Positions 1-8,442 of a DNA stretch of 39,102 bases are shown piece by piece. This DNA comes from Candidatus Obscuribacterales bacterium. GTDB lineage: Bacteria; Cyanobacteriota; Vampirovibrionia; Obscuribacterales; Obscuribacteraceae. Within the stretch, counting starts at the first letter, position 1. The number at the start of each line of letters is the position of its first letter. A program made the translations under genes and the position numbers. The notes below the pieces were generated by a model, which saw only the letters and a program-made list of their open reading frames with translations, was not told where the DNA came from and made no database searches. The DNA lies in NCBI GenBank assembly GCA_021732565.1, contig JAKFUT010000174.1:1-39102 (forward strand), in the 5' to 3' direction.

Positions 1-608
1 GTGTCCCTCTCGGGATGGTTTCCCGGCTCAAGGAAAAACTTCTCAGCTGCGACAACTCGCTCGCCCCCGATTCCTTGTAGATGAATCACCGCATCTAGTA
101 CCACTAACGCAACACACATATCAGAAGGGTGGACGGCAATGCAGCTATTGCTCCCGCCCAACACGGCATGAATGCGATTGTACCCTTTGATGGCAGGGCA
201 GCCGCTACCAGGCTCTCTACGATTGCATGGCATTGTTGAGTTACGATAGTAATAGCAGCGTGTCTTCTGCATCAAGTTCCCACCGACAGTCGCCATATTT
301 CGAAGCTGAGCCGACGCACCGGAGAGCAAGGCTTTGGACAGAACCGGGTAGCGCTGTATAACGCGCTGATCGTGAGCCACATCGCTATTGGTGGCAAGTG
401 CTCCAATCAGCAGACCGCCGTTGTGATCCTTGATCTGAGTGTTTCCCAATTTAGTTATGTCGATCAAGCGATCCGGCTTGAGCACATCAATCTTCATCAG
501 ATCGACAAGGGTGGTGCCACCAGCTAGATATGCTGAGCCAGGATGCGCTGCAGCATCATCGCAGGCATTCTCTGCCGTTTTTGCCCGTACATAACTGAAC
601 GGTCGCAT
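1..608 (-). CDS. Molybdenum hydroxylase FAD-binding subunit (PaoB/YagS-like), 3' end outside window
   Basis: This is the FAD-binding middle subunit of a xanthine dehydrogenase/aldehyde oxidoreductase family enzyme. It carries electrons from the molybdenum subunit and the 2Fe-2S clusters to the acceptor. The reading begins MRPFSYVRA, typical of this subunit, and has the FAD loop LAGGTTLVDLMK near residues 33-44 and the ATVGGNLMQKTRC segment near 95-107. The following CYYYR, PCNRREPGSGC and HPSDMCVAL segments match the PaoB/YagS subgroup, in which an inserted loop with spaced cysteines binds an extra 4Fe-4S cluster. The start ATG (608-606) overlaps the stop of the 2Fe-2S gene by one base, so the two are translationally coupled. 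About 202 of roughly 320 residues are present; the rest, and probably the molybdopterin subunit, lie beyond the left edge. Substrate cannot be told. Confidence 0.9.
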   Translation of the reverse strand, partial: MRPFSYVRAKTAENACDDAAAHPGSAYLAGGTTLVDLMKIDVLKPDRLIDITKLGNTQIKDHNGGLLIGALATNSDVAHDQRVIQRYPVLSKALLSGASAQLRNMATVGGNLMQKTRCYYYRNSTMPCNRREPGSGCPAIKGYNRIHAVLGGSNSCIAVHPSDMCVALVVLDAVIHLQGIGGERVVAAEKFFLEPGNHPERD

Positions 609-1207
609 CAGGGTGTCCCTCCATGGCGCACTTCTTGTATCGCCGCGACGATGTTCGGATACGCTCCGCAGCGGCAGAGATTGCCACTCATGCATTCCCT
701 TACGTCTTCATCGGTTTGCCCGCATGGCTCTTTGAGCAGACCAAGCGCCGACATTATCTGACCCGGCGTGCAAAAGCCACATTGAAAACTGTCATGCTTT
801 ATAAAAGCCTTTTGCAGTGGATGCAACTCATCTCCCTCAGCGACCCCTTCGATGGTGACAACAGCATCACCCTCATGCGTCACGGCCAAACTCAAACATG
901 ATTTGATCCGCTTGCCATTTACCAGGACAGTGCAAGCGCCACATTGCCCTTGATCGCAGCCCTTTTTTGTTCCGGTAAGATTTAGCTGCTCACGCAAGAG
1001 ATCTAACAGGGTCACGCGCGAATCTATGTTCCTGGTGACCTTCTTACCGTTGATAGACAATGCAACATCGTAAGTCCAAGACGCAAGAGAATTTGTTGGC
1101 TCCATTGCCTGTGCCTGCATCCTTCGTGGAAGCTGGTTAATCGCACTCAGAATCGTCCCGGAAACGAGAACCTGATTAAACCGCCGGCGGCTAATGCGTA
1201 TCTTCAT
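608..1207 (-). CDS. Molybdenum hydroxylase 2Fe-2S subunit with Tat signal (PaoA/YagT-like)
   Basis: This is the small iron-sulfur subunit of a periplasmic aldehyde/xanthine oxidoreductase. Two 2Fe-2S domains are visible: the plant-ferredoxin-type cluster GCDQGQCGACTVLVNGK, and the all-helical C-terminal cluster in CGFCTPGQIMSAL and CMSGNLCRCGAYPNI. The N-terminus carries a twin-arginine signal (SRRRFNQVLVSG) and a hydrophobic stretch ending near AQA, so the enzyme is probably exported folded, as PaoABC is. I place the start at the ATG at 1207, which has AAAGGGGG about nine bases upstream. An in-frame GTG at 1226-1228 is possible but would put seven residues in front of the Tat signal. The gene leads the operon and overlaps the FAD subunit gene by one base. 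Confidence 0.92.
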   Translation of the reverse strand: MKIRISRRRFNQVLVSGTILSAINQLPRRMQAQAMEPTNSLASWTYDVALSINGKKVTRNIDSRVTLLDLLREQLNLTGTKKGCDQGQCGACTVLVNGKRIKSCLSLAVTHEGDAVVTIEGVAEGDELHPLQKAFIKHDSFQCGFCTPGQIMSALGLLKEPCGQTDEDVRECMSGNLCRCGAYPNIVAAIQEVRHGGTP

Positions 1208-1363
1208 GTCCGTGCGCCCCCTTTGCACGCCTAAGCCGTAGTGCAGAAGAAGGATAGCCTCTTTTTATGCATAAATCATTAATAGCCGGGAGGATGCCAT
1301 TCAACTATTGCATAATGAAGAATGAAGATGGGTTCGAATCGAGGAATCCGATGTTTGAACGGC

Positions 1364-2797
1364 TCAACGAGAGAACTGAAATGAGGGCGGTCCGGCAGGA
1401 CGCTGAGGTGGTGCATTCAGAAATTTATACGCACCGCGCGCCTTCGAGAGATTCTTCTTGTCACCGCCAATCTCTAATAGCTCAACGGCCTTGTCCAGTG
1501 ATGTTTTCGCTGAATCCATATCACGTGCCCGAATGAGATTGAGAGCATGGTTGTAGTGCGCCAGACCCAGCACCCCTCGAACGAAATTTTTCTTTTCCGC
1601 AGGGGCCTGTTCCACCGCTTGTTCCAGCAGAGGAATCGCTGCAAGTGGATGTCCAGCGTTCACTTCCGCCGATCCCTGATTGGTATTAGCTATCCACGCG
1701 TTTTGATCTGAACTGAAGAGTTTTGTAGTTGAGGTGGAGTAGATTTTCTTAAGTGTATTTGTATCACGTTCGGAGATCCCATCAGGAAAGCTGTCATTGA
1801 GAATACCGAGAAACATCACATCGCGGACATTCATACTGTGTCCCGCAATGCCAAGAGTGTGACCGATCTCATGCAAGGCCGTGTATTTCATTTTGAGCGC
1901 GGAAACAATCGAATTGTCGGATCTATTCCTGATAAGTAAAATTACGTCTGCCAGGGAAGATCCTTTCTCATTTCCGCTCAGCTGGCAGTGCCCGGCTTCC
2001 GCGGCATTTTTCAATACCGAGGGATCATCGGTCCATTCGATGCGGATCTGTGCATTCTTAGCAGAGGAAACGAACTCAAAACTTACAATTCCTCCTGATG
2101 CCACACTCCAGTCATTGCACGCACTCTTAACTGACTCGACAAAAGCCGGATCAAAACCGGGCAACTTCTTGCCTGAACCGAGATACACTCTTACAGGCAT
2201 CGAATTATCGGCCCATCTCGTGGCGCCTTCCTTTACAGCGAGATTGAAATAATCCTGATCACCGGATACATCCGTAAGTTGCGTCGTCTTTGCCTTCGTA
2301 AACGCATCTATCAAACTACGAGCCTCTTGCAGCCGGCTATCTCCAGTAAAATGTTCAACGAAGTAATTCAAATTTTTCAGAGCCTTGTCAAAAGATCCAA
2401 ACATGCCATATGTAACACCCGCGTTGTACCAGCCAACAACATCATCGGGCTCGGGCGTCTTCGATTTATCAAGGCAATCGATAGCCTCGTTTGTCTTCCC
2501 CAGTCGAAATAAAGACATGGAGAGATAAAGACGAGAAAACGGATCAACTGAGTCAATTGCGAGCGCTTCTTCAAACTTGGCACAAGCAGCCTGAAATTGT
2601 CCGGCGTCGTACAGCTCCTTTGCACCGCGAGCGATTTGGTATACCCTATTATGCTCGGCGGCACCGGGTTGTGGCGGTGCCGCCGAATCTGAATCAGCGG
2701 CGTATCCAGGTACCGCCAAAATGGAAAACAGTAGCGCACCGCCACAGACAACGCCCACCCTTCTGCAAGATCCAGTTCTTTCCATCGTCATGCTCAT
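1364..2797 (-). CDS. Secreted TPR protein with matrixin-type zinc metalloprotease motif
   Basis: The protein (about 477 residues from this start) begins with a basic stretch and a hydrophobic signal peptide ending near VPGYA. Residues about 50-170 hold TPR-like helix pairs (AKELYDAGQFQAACAKFEEAL and following). The middle contains HEIGHTLGIAGHS near residues 309-321, the HExxHxxGxxGH zinc motif of matrixins and other metzincins, followed by DVMF as a plausible Met-turn. More TPR-like helices follow at the C-terminus. A role in cleaving envelope or extracellular proteins is inferred from the motif. The start at 2797 is preceded by GGAAGAG at a good distance; an upstream in-frame start at 2848 would give a long non-signal leader. 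Part of the 3' end (1479-1540) is duplicated almost exactly at 4400-4461. Confidence 0.85.
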   Translation of the reverse strand: MSMTMERTGSCRRVGVVCGGALLFSILAVPGYAADSDSAAPPQPGAAEHNRVYQIARGAKELYDAGQFQAACAKFEEALAIDSVDPFSRLYLSMSLFRLGKTNEAIDCLDKSKTPEPDDVVGWYNAGVTYGMFGSFDKALKNLNYFVEHFTGDSRLQEARSLIDAFTKAKTTQLTDVSGDQDYFNLAVKEGATRWADNSMPVRVYLGSGKKLPGFDPAFVESVKSACNDWSVASGGIVSFEFVSSAKNAQIRIEWTDDPSVLKNAAEAGHCQLSGNEKGSSLADVILLIRNRSDNSIVSALKMKYTALHEIGHTLGIAGHSMNVRDVMFLGILNDSFPDGISERDTNTLKKIYSTSTTKLFSSDQNAWIANTNQGSAEVNAGHPLAAIPLLEQAVEQAPAEKKNFVRGVLGLAHYNHALNLIRARDMDSAKTSLDKAVELLEIGGDKKNLSKARGAYKFLNAPPQRPAGPPSFQFSR

Positions 2798-3331
2798 GAA
2801 CTCTTCCACATCACATGGAAGCCATTTTACCTGAAGATCGTAACTCACTGGTGCGACGGAAGCCTTGAATCAGGAATCAGCAATCCAAGCTGAGAGTAAT
2901 TGGAACTCCCCGGTTGCACATCAGTTCTTAACGCGTTCGTGGCCTCTTCCAGCGGTCATGATCGTGCATTGATTCAGAATCAGTAGACGTCACCAAAACA
3001 TTTTCCGTGATAACAACAAAGGACTGTCAAATGAAAAACTTACTTTCGAAAGCGTCCCTGGTAAAACCGAGGTGCGCCAATTGATATTTACGCGAAGGCT
3101 GTATCCACAAACACGCTTCGAACACGACGCCAAACGGGTTGTGAAGAAGCGCGGAGAGCCAATGAAAATTGATATGTGTGGTTAGCGAGAATTTGACGAA
3201 TAAGCCCCTCTATGGTGAAGAGGTTCTGCTAAGTAAACCTAGCTGGAATAGGCCATTGAACAATTTATCGTTATATACAGAATGCAACATCAATGATGAG
3301 GCTGAATCCATCATTGGCGGAGAAGGATCAA
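2798..3331. other. Divergent intergenic region, no clear gene
   Basis: This 534-base stretch separates the minus-strand protease gene from the plus-strand unknown gene and should hold promoters for both. I see no convincing -35/-10 pair. A 17-codon reading frame begins at 3030 (MKNLLSKASLVK...) behind AAAGGA, and a 62-codon frame starts at 3169, but neither resembles a known protein. Confidence 0.4.
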
Positions 3332-3988
3332 ATGGAAATAGAAAGACCCGAGATTAAAGAACTGAACCACCATGCTCACTGCACTGAAATTGAACTCTCG
3401 TCGACTCTGTTGGACCTTTGCTTTAAGCCGAAGCCGCAAAGTCTCCCGAAGGACGACCCATATGGATTTCATCAAGGAGGAACACCTGACGGCGGTGGAG
3501 ACCTGCAAAATTTGCTTCATAAGATAGAATTGATTGATTCCAAGATTGTGTCACCAGTAATAGCCAAAACAGTTATCCCGGCCATCGTCAAAGTCACTCA
3601 AGGAGACCCGGATGCCTCCGCGCAACGGATCAAGGAAAAGGTCTTGGATAGTACAACCGCGATTATCGATGCAGCAATGAGAAATCCGGCGGGAACTATC
3701 GTTCTACCAGCTGAAGCTATAGCCTCTGCTACCACTTACAAGGCAAAAGCAGTGAATAAGCTTGGGAAGGAGCTGGTGGCTGACGTCGTTCACTTACGTA
3801 ATCCGATAACAACAATAGAAGAAGGAGCGGCGAACATCGGGTGTGCTGCGGCGAAAGACGCCAAAGCATTGTCTGAGATGGCGAACGATATCGCTGTTGT
3901 TGGACTACACACGGGAGCAAGGATCGTTGGCGCAGTACCCCCCGTTAGCTCTATGGCGAAATGGGCGCTCAGGAAGTTGTCGAAGTAG
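3332..3988 (+). CDS. Unknown protein, 218 residues
   Basis: I do not recognise the family. The start at 3332 is chosen because GGAGAAGGA stands just upstream; an in-frame ATG at 3293 would add 13 residues. There is no signal peptide at either start. The N-terminal 60 residues are charged, with a Gly-rich turn (HQGGTPDGGGD). The remainder is predicted helical and rich in Ala, Val and Ile, with stretches such as IVLPAEAIASATTYKAKAVNK and VVGLHTGARIVGAVPPVSSMAKW that could be weakly membrane-associating. It stands alone on the plus strand between two minus-strand blocks. Natural-looking amino acid composition supports a real gene, but no function can be given. Confidence 0.6.
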   Translation: MEIERPEIKELNHHAHCTEIELSSTLLDLCFKPKPQSLPKDDPYGFHQGGTPDGGGDLQNLLHKIELIDSKIVSPVIAKTVIPAIVKVTQGDPDASAQRIKEKVLDSTTAIIDAAMRNPAGTIVLPAEAIASATTYKAKAVNKLGKELVADVVHLRNPITTIEEGAANIGCAAAKDAKALSEMANDIAVVGLHTGARIVGAVPPVSSMAKWALRKLSK

Positions 3989-4130
3989 TGCGCCAGCTAG
4001 CCAATCGACAAAGTCTTCAGCAAGATACCAAATACGTGTCAGCAATATATAGGTTCTACCATGCGTCATTTTATATTGCTGAACAATGAGAAGTCTGAAT
4101 AGCTATTAATTCAATTCACGGAAACTTCAA

Positions 4131-4159
4131 ATAGTGGAGGACAGCGTGTCCTCCACTAT
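4131..4159 (-). terminator. Strong hairpin, probable end of the kinase block
   Basis: A perfect 13-bp inverted repeat, ATAGTGGAGGACA (4131-4143) and TGTCCTCCACTAT (4147-4159), encloses a 3-base loop. Read on the minus strand it is followed by TTTGAAGTTT, a fairly U-rich tail, and it lies downstream of the minus-strand kinase genes. It may also stop plus-strand transcription from the 3332-3988 gene, although that side has no T-run. Confidence 0.6.
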
Positions 4160-4502
4160 CTCGTCGCTATTAGCTGTTCGTTGTTTCAGGTTCATCCGTT
4201 CCGCGAGATTTCGATTGTTATGACGAGCCTCGATTTTGCGCACGGCGGGAGCCACGCAAGGCAGCTTCAATGAATCATCCAACGTGCAGATAACTTCCTC
4301 CGAATAATCAACTATCAAATCTTGATGTTCTGCGACACTTGTTCCTGCAGCGTCGAGAATAGTAGCATGATGATAATTTCAACGAGCAATATCACTCTCA
4401 GCTCAACGGCTTTGTCCAGTGATGTTTTCGCTGAATCCATATCACGTGCCCGAATGAGATTTGCTAACGGCCCTTCTTCGCGTTGCCACACTGCAATCGA
4501 CC
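4160..4502 (-). pseudogene. Gene remnant containing a duplicated 62-bp segment
   Basis: No intact gene is visible here. Minus-strand reading downstream of the kinase gene passes through a segment (4400-4461) that matches 1479-1540 in the TPR-protease gene with one difference in 62 bases. In the same frame it encodes the same peptide, NLIRARDMDSAKTSLDKAVEL, before running into a hydrophobic stretch and a TGA near 4320. A further open frame from a TTG at 4318 has protein-like composition but no recognisable family. The simplest reading is a decayed or partial copy of a TPR gene. Confidence 0.4.
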
Positions 4503-6572
4503 TCAGACCACTTCCTCTTTCCTGATGATTATATGTTCCCCGTCGCCGTCAGTCTCGTCTGGAGGCGCAGTTTTACTCACTATGATTTGCTCAATTCTTG
4601 CGATCAGTTCGAAGGCATTTTTCACCCGATCAAACTGATCAATGCGTGTACAACTGGCGACAAGATCGTCAACCGCCCCACTCACGTTCGGATTGCTTTC
4701 TCCCGGATGAGACTCGCTTAACGCCTCAGGATCGCGACCTGTCAACAAAAAATGCATCGTGCATCCGAGGGCATAAATATCGCTTTGTACCGAAGCCTTC
4801 CCTCGGAATTGTTCCGGCGCAATGTAGGACTGTTTCCCGACCAGCGTACCAGTCGCCTTACTAACAGATTCACGTGCTGCGCCAAAGTCCACCAACTTGA
4901 TTGTGCCGTCTTTTGTTAGCATAACATTGTCGGGCGTGAGATCTCGGTGAACGACGGGCGGATTCTGGTCGTGCAGATACTGCAAAACCTCACACAGCTC
5001 TCTTGCCCAAAGGAGCACCTGCTGTTCAGATTGCGGACCCCTGGCAGTCACTAATTGCCTCAGATTCATTCCAGAAACATATTCAAGCAGCAAGTACTCA
5101 CGACCACATTCAACAAAGTGGTCTAGCACTTTAACGATCTTAGGATGGTCCAAATGCGAAAGAATAGTCGCTTCACGAAGAAACAGCTCGTGAGCCTTTT
5201 GCATCTTGGCTGCATCTGTGCGTGGTGGCAACGTAAATTCCTTAAGGATTACTCGCGTTCCTGCAGTCGCTTCTTCGGCTATATAGACAGAGGAAAATCC
5301 TCTGCTGGAAATAGGCAACAAGACCTTAATCACTGGAAGACTGCCTGCTAGCAAAATGTGCCCGGCCTTGAGCGGCACGAAGTTTGTAGCTACGAAACTA
5401 TTGGCTAAACTCTGCTCCCACACCTGCGTATAAGTGATACTATCTGCAGTGTCCTCCGCCCTGGTTAAAATATCGTTTTTCAACCGGGCTACCGCCGGAG
5501 AACAACACAATGGATTAGCCCACGACTCAATGGCAAGAAATAGCTTTTCCAAATCATCGAAGGACAACCGCGAAAGATCGATAGTGGCATGTCCGCCCGA
5601 TCGAAAATTCAAAATCAGCTGCACGTTTCTCACCCTGGAACAAGGATCCTTCGTATTCCTTTCTCTAGCCTGATTCACCGATAAAGAAGAATCAGCGCAC
5701 AAAGCAATATGATGCACATCGCTCCAGGCTTGCCGTCCGCGAAAGTCGCCATTCAGAAGCCCCACGCCGTACAGCTCTTTCGGAGACAGTATTACTCCAT
5801 TGCCAAGCCACTCGGGTACATGAAGTGCCGACCGAAAAAATCTTCCCAGAAACCGAACGAAGACAAAAGCGTATACGCCCGCCACTAAGAACAGAAACAC
5901 CTGGCCTGTACTTAGAGTATTATCTTTGTTGGTGTCTGCAAGTCCGGCCGGAATTCCCGCAAGGACACCATACAGGCCCTGGAAGAATTGTATGTAGAGC
6001 GCGACACAAGCGGCGCCTATGAGGGCCAGCGCCCACAACATTAGCACCGGGTGTTCCGCTGGTAACTCGATAATTTCTCGCAACATACGATTGAGGATTC
6101 TTTCCAGTAACCCCTCAAAACCTGTGCGCGGTAAGTATTCCACAGAAATTTGTAGTTTTGATGCCACCGGATCCGGTTGCTTCCGGCATAACAACTTGTA
6201 GAGTCCCATCGCGCAAAACGCAAAAACCAGACCAGAATAATTCTCATATCTAAACTGGATAAGGCTGCCCGCCCGGGCCACCGTATCCGCCGCAGCGAGC
6301 ACCATGGTAAAACAAGTCATCCCTACGGCGATAGATCGCGAGTTTGGTAACCGCTCCCAGCCTACCTTATGCATCTGCGATCCCGCGATCGAGAGGCAAA
6401 GGGACAGGAATAAGAAAACAACATCGCTTGATGAGCGATGTGAATCCGGAAGAATAGCGGCGGAGAAACCAAAAAAAACAAGAGCATGAAGAGCAATATA
6501 TACGATGATGACCCCGGTCACGACCGTAAACAATATCCTTTCCAATGCAATGGCTTCTTTACGGTTTTCCAT
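4503..6572 (-). CDS. Membrane-anchored Ser/Thr protein kinase
   Basis: The N-terminal half (about residues 10-250) has some six hydrophobic segments, followed by a region of about 130 residues of unknown fold. A Hanks-type kinase domain occupies about residues 400-660. It has the catalytic loop HRDLTPDN (about 542-549), the DFG motif (562-564), an activation segment ending IAPEQ, and SDIYALGCTMHFLLTG. The nucleotide-binding loop is degenerate (ISSRGFSSVY instead of GxGxxG), while the VAIK lysine appears kept in VILKEF. The start at 6572 is preceded by AGGAG. The gene follows a paralogous kinase (6706-8316) with a 133-base gap. Its role is probably phosphorylation of cytoplasmic targets in response to a membrane signal; targets are unknown. 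Confidence 0.88.
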   Translation of the reverse strand: MENRKEAIALERILFTVVTGVIIVYIALHALVFFGFSAAILPDSHRSSSDVVFLFLSLCLSIAGSQMHKVGWERLPNSRSIAVGMTCFTMVLAAADTVARAGSLIQFRYENYSGLVFAFCAMGLYKLLCRKQPDPVASKLQISVEYLPRTGFEGLLERILNRMLREIIELPAEHPVLMLWALALIGAACVALYIQFFQGLYGVLAGIPAGLADTNKDNTLSTGQVFLFLVAGVYAFVFVRFLGRFFRSALHVPEWLGNGVILSPKELYGVGLLNGDFRGRQAWSDVHHIALCADSSLSVNQARERNTKDPCSRVRNVQLILNFRSGGHATIDLSRLSFDDLEKLFLAIESWANPLCCSPAVARLKNDILTRAEDTADSITYTQVWEQSLANSFVATNFVPLKAGHILLAGSLPVIKVLLPISSRGFSSVYIAEEATAGTRVILKEFTLPPRTDAAKMQKAHELFLREATILSHLDHPKIVKVLDHFVECGREYLLLEYVSGMNLRQLVTARGPQSEQQVLLWARELCEVLQYLHDQNPPVVHRDLTPDNVMLTKDGTIKLVDFGAARESVSKATGTLVGKQSYIAPEQFRGKASVQSDIYALGCTMHFLLTGRDPEALSESHPGESNPNVSGAVDDLVASCTRIDQFDRVKNAFELIARIEQIIVSKTAPPDETDGDGEHIIIRKEEVV

Positions 6573-6705
6573 TTTTCTCCTGACTCATCTCTCCAATCTC
6601 TGCAATTCGATTTCTCTTCATCGCCGGCATTCCATCTTTACAATGTGCTGAATACTTGTAGCCCATATAGTCTTCTCTGTCGTTCGCATTTTTTTCGCCG
6701 CAACC

Positions 6706-8316
6706 TCATTTGACCGAGTTGCTCTGAGTCTGACAAGCATGCAGCTCTTCCAGAACACTCTCAGCTCGCCGAGAGCGTTCAGCAACGTCTTGCTGAGTAA
6801 GCTGCGCGACAATTGCATCAAGCACGAACGATACACGCGGATTGGTAAGCCGAGGTCTTGAAACTGTAATCGGTTCAGGCTCCTCTCCTGTCAATAAAAA
6901 ATTCATTGTCGCTCCGAGGGCATAAAGGTCGCTCTGGTCCGTCGCCTTCCCGCGAAATTGCTCAGGTGGAATAAATGACTGCTTGCCTACGATAGTTTGA
7001 GTTGAGGTGGCCTCTAATTGTTGAGCAACATTGAAATCAATCAACTTCAACGTACCGCCAGGCAAAAGCATCAGATTGTCTGGCGTGAAATCACGATGAA
7101 CGATCGCAGGTTCCTGTGAATGCAAATACTGCAAAATTTCACACATCTGAATGGAGAGATCAATGACATAGTCCTCAGATAAAGCGCCTTTCTCCTCAAC
7201 TAAACTTTGCAAAGTTTTTCCCTCTAGTAGCTCCAGCACTAGATACACTCGGTTATCTTCCACAAAATAGTCGAGTAGCTTTATTATCCCCGGGTGAGAC
7301 AAACGCTTTACCAGTATATTTTCTCTCTCAATGTGCTCAAGAGCCCGCGCAACGCAAAGAAAACCACCCTGAACCGGTAACACAAACTCCTTAACAGCTA
7401 CCGGTTCTACAACGGCTAGATCGCTGTTCAGCCGTTTACCAGAGTAAACAACTCCTTCTCCACCAGAACCAATGATCTGATCAATTACGTATTTGCCACC
7501 GCCAATGGTTGTCCCTTCGGATAATACGTCGGATCGGGTCTCAGGAGATAAGCCCTCAAGCCAGAGTTCCGTATAGGTCGGACAGAGCTTTGCCGGTGAC
7601 AGTCCCAAAAGACTAGCGCCTGCTCCTTCAGGGAGTGCAGCACAAAATGCCAGAATCAAACGCTCGAGATCAAGCTCGGATGACAAGGACGATAAGGGTA
7701 TCCGCAGCTTCCATAAACTCGCGCTGAAGGGACTTTTCAAAACAGCAGGGCAGAGAAACCAGAGAGACACCCACGTTCTCCATGATAGATTGCCTTTGAG
7801 AATGTTTAACTCAAGAGCTTGATCGTTCTCCCCGATTTTTTGCAATGCATTTAGAGTTGCCAGCGCCGACCACGGAATTAACGATGTGGAAAGAGACATG
7901 CCACTCAATTGTCCACTAAACCAAAAACCCGCGTTGCCGAGCCGAATATGCGTGGCAATCCCCTGCAACCAGGCCGTGACCATAAGCACAGGCAAGACCA
8001 ATGGTAGCGACAGTAACGGTACCGCTAAGAGCACATTAGCTACAGGTTTGATCCCCTCGTTCACCCATTGAATAAATGGCTTAAAAGAGACTGCTGTATC
8101 AACGGTAAAGAGAGCTAAGGGAATGACTAGAAATGGAAGAAGGACCGAATAGAGGTACAGAGCTATCCCCACTGCTGCAATTGTTACCAGCGGCAGCACG
8201 AGGAATCTTTGCGCAGCGCGCATGGAGAATGGGAGACCCGGAAACGAAGAATGGCAAAGTACATCGACCGGCTTCTCCAGCTGACCGTATACTATCGGAC
8301 GCTCCAATTCACTCAT
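6706..8316 (-). CDS. Membrane-anchored Ser/Thr kinase with DFN in place of DFG
   Basis: Several hydrophobic segments fill about residues 50-175 (FLVLPLVTIAAVGIALYLYS and others), followed by a linker and a C-terminal Hanks-type kinase domain. The glycine loop IGSGGEGVVYSG and the lysine in VAVKEF are intact, and the catalytic loop is HRDFTPDN (about residue 407). The metal-binding motif reads DFN (about 427-429) rather than DFG. The activation segment FIPPEQFRGKA and SDLYALGATMNFLLTG closely resemble the downstream kinase, so the two are tandem paralogues. I prefer the start at 8316 (MSELERPIV, with GGGAAAG upstream) over the in-frame start at 8397. It is 126 bases behind the giant kinase-like/TPR gene and probably co-transcribed with it. 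Confidence 0.87.
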   Translation of the reverse strand: MSELERPIVYGQLEKPVDVLCHSSFPGLPFSMRAAQRFLVLPLVTIAAVGIALYLYSVLLPFLVIPLALFTVDTAVSFKPFIQWVNEGIKPVANVLLAVPLLSLPLVLPVLMVTAWLQGIATHIRLGNAGFWFSGQLSGMSLSTSLIPWSALATLNALQKIGENDQALELNILKGNLSWRTWVSLWFLCPAVLKSPFSASLWKLRIPLSSLSSELDLERLILAFCAALPEGAGASLLGLSPAKLCPTYTELWLEGLSPETRSDVLSEGTTIGGGKYVIDQIIGSGGEGVVYSGKRLNSDLAVVEPVAVKEFVLPVQGGFLCVARALEHIERENILVKRLSHPGIIKLLDYFVEDNRVYLVLELLEGKTLQSLVEEKGALSEDYVIDLSIQMCEILQYLHSQEPAIVHRDFTPDNLMLLPGGTLKLIDFNVAQQLEATSTQTIVGKQSFIPPEQFRGKATDQSDLYALGATMNFLLTGEEPEPITVSRPRLTNPRVSFVLDAIVAQLTQQDVAERSRRAESVLEELHACQTQSNSVK

Positions 8317-8442
8317 GCTTTCCCGGCTCCGATCCATCAAGACAGATCGTACCCTGATATCACCTATTCTAGCAGCGTGACCGCCTGGCGAGACCATCCG
8401 CCCACGGACTTTCCTCGACCATTTGCGGCTCCATGCTACGCA

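Noticed and set aside
1325-1350. tRNA-like GGTTCGAATC
   Set aside because: The flanking bases do not form a T-arm stem and no acceptor stem or anticodon arm is found around it.
3169-3357. 62-codon plus-strand frame before the unknown gene
   Set aside because: Overlaps the ribosome site and start of the better-supported gene at 3332 and resembles no protein.
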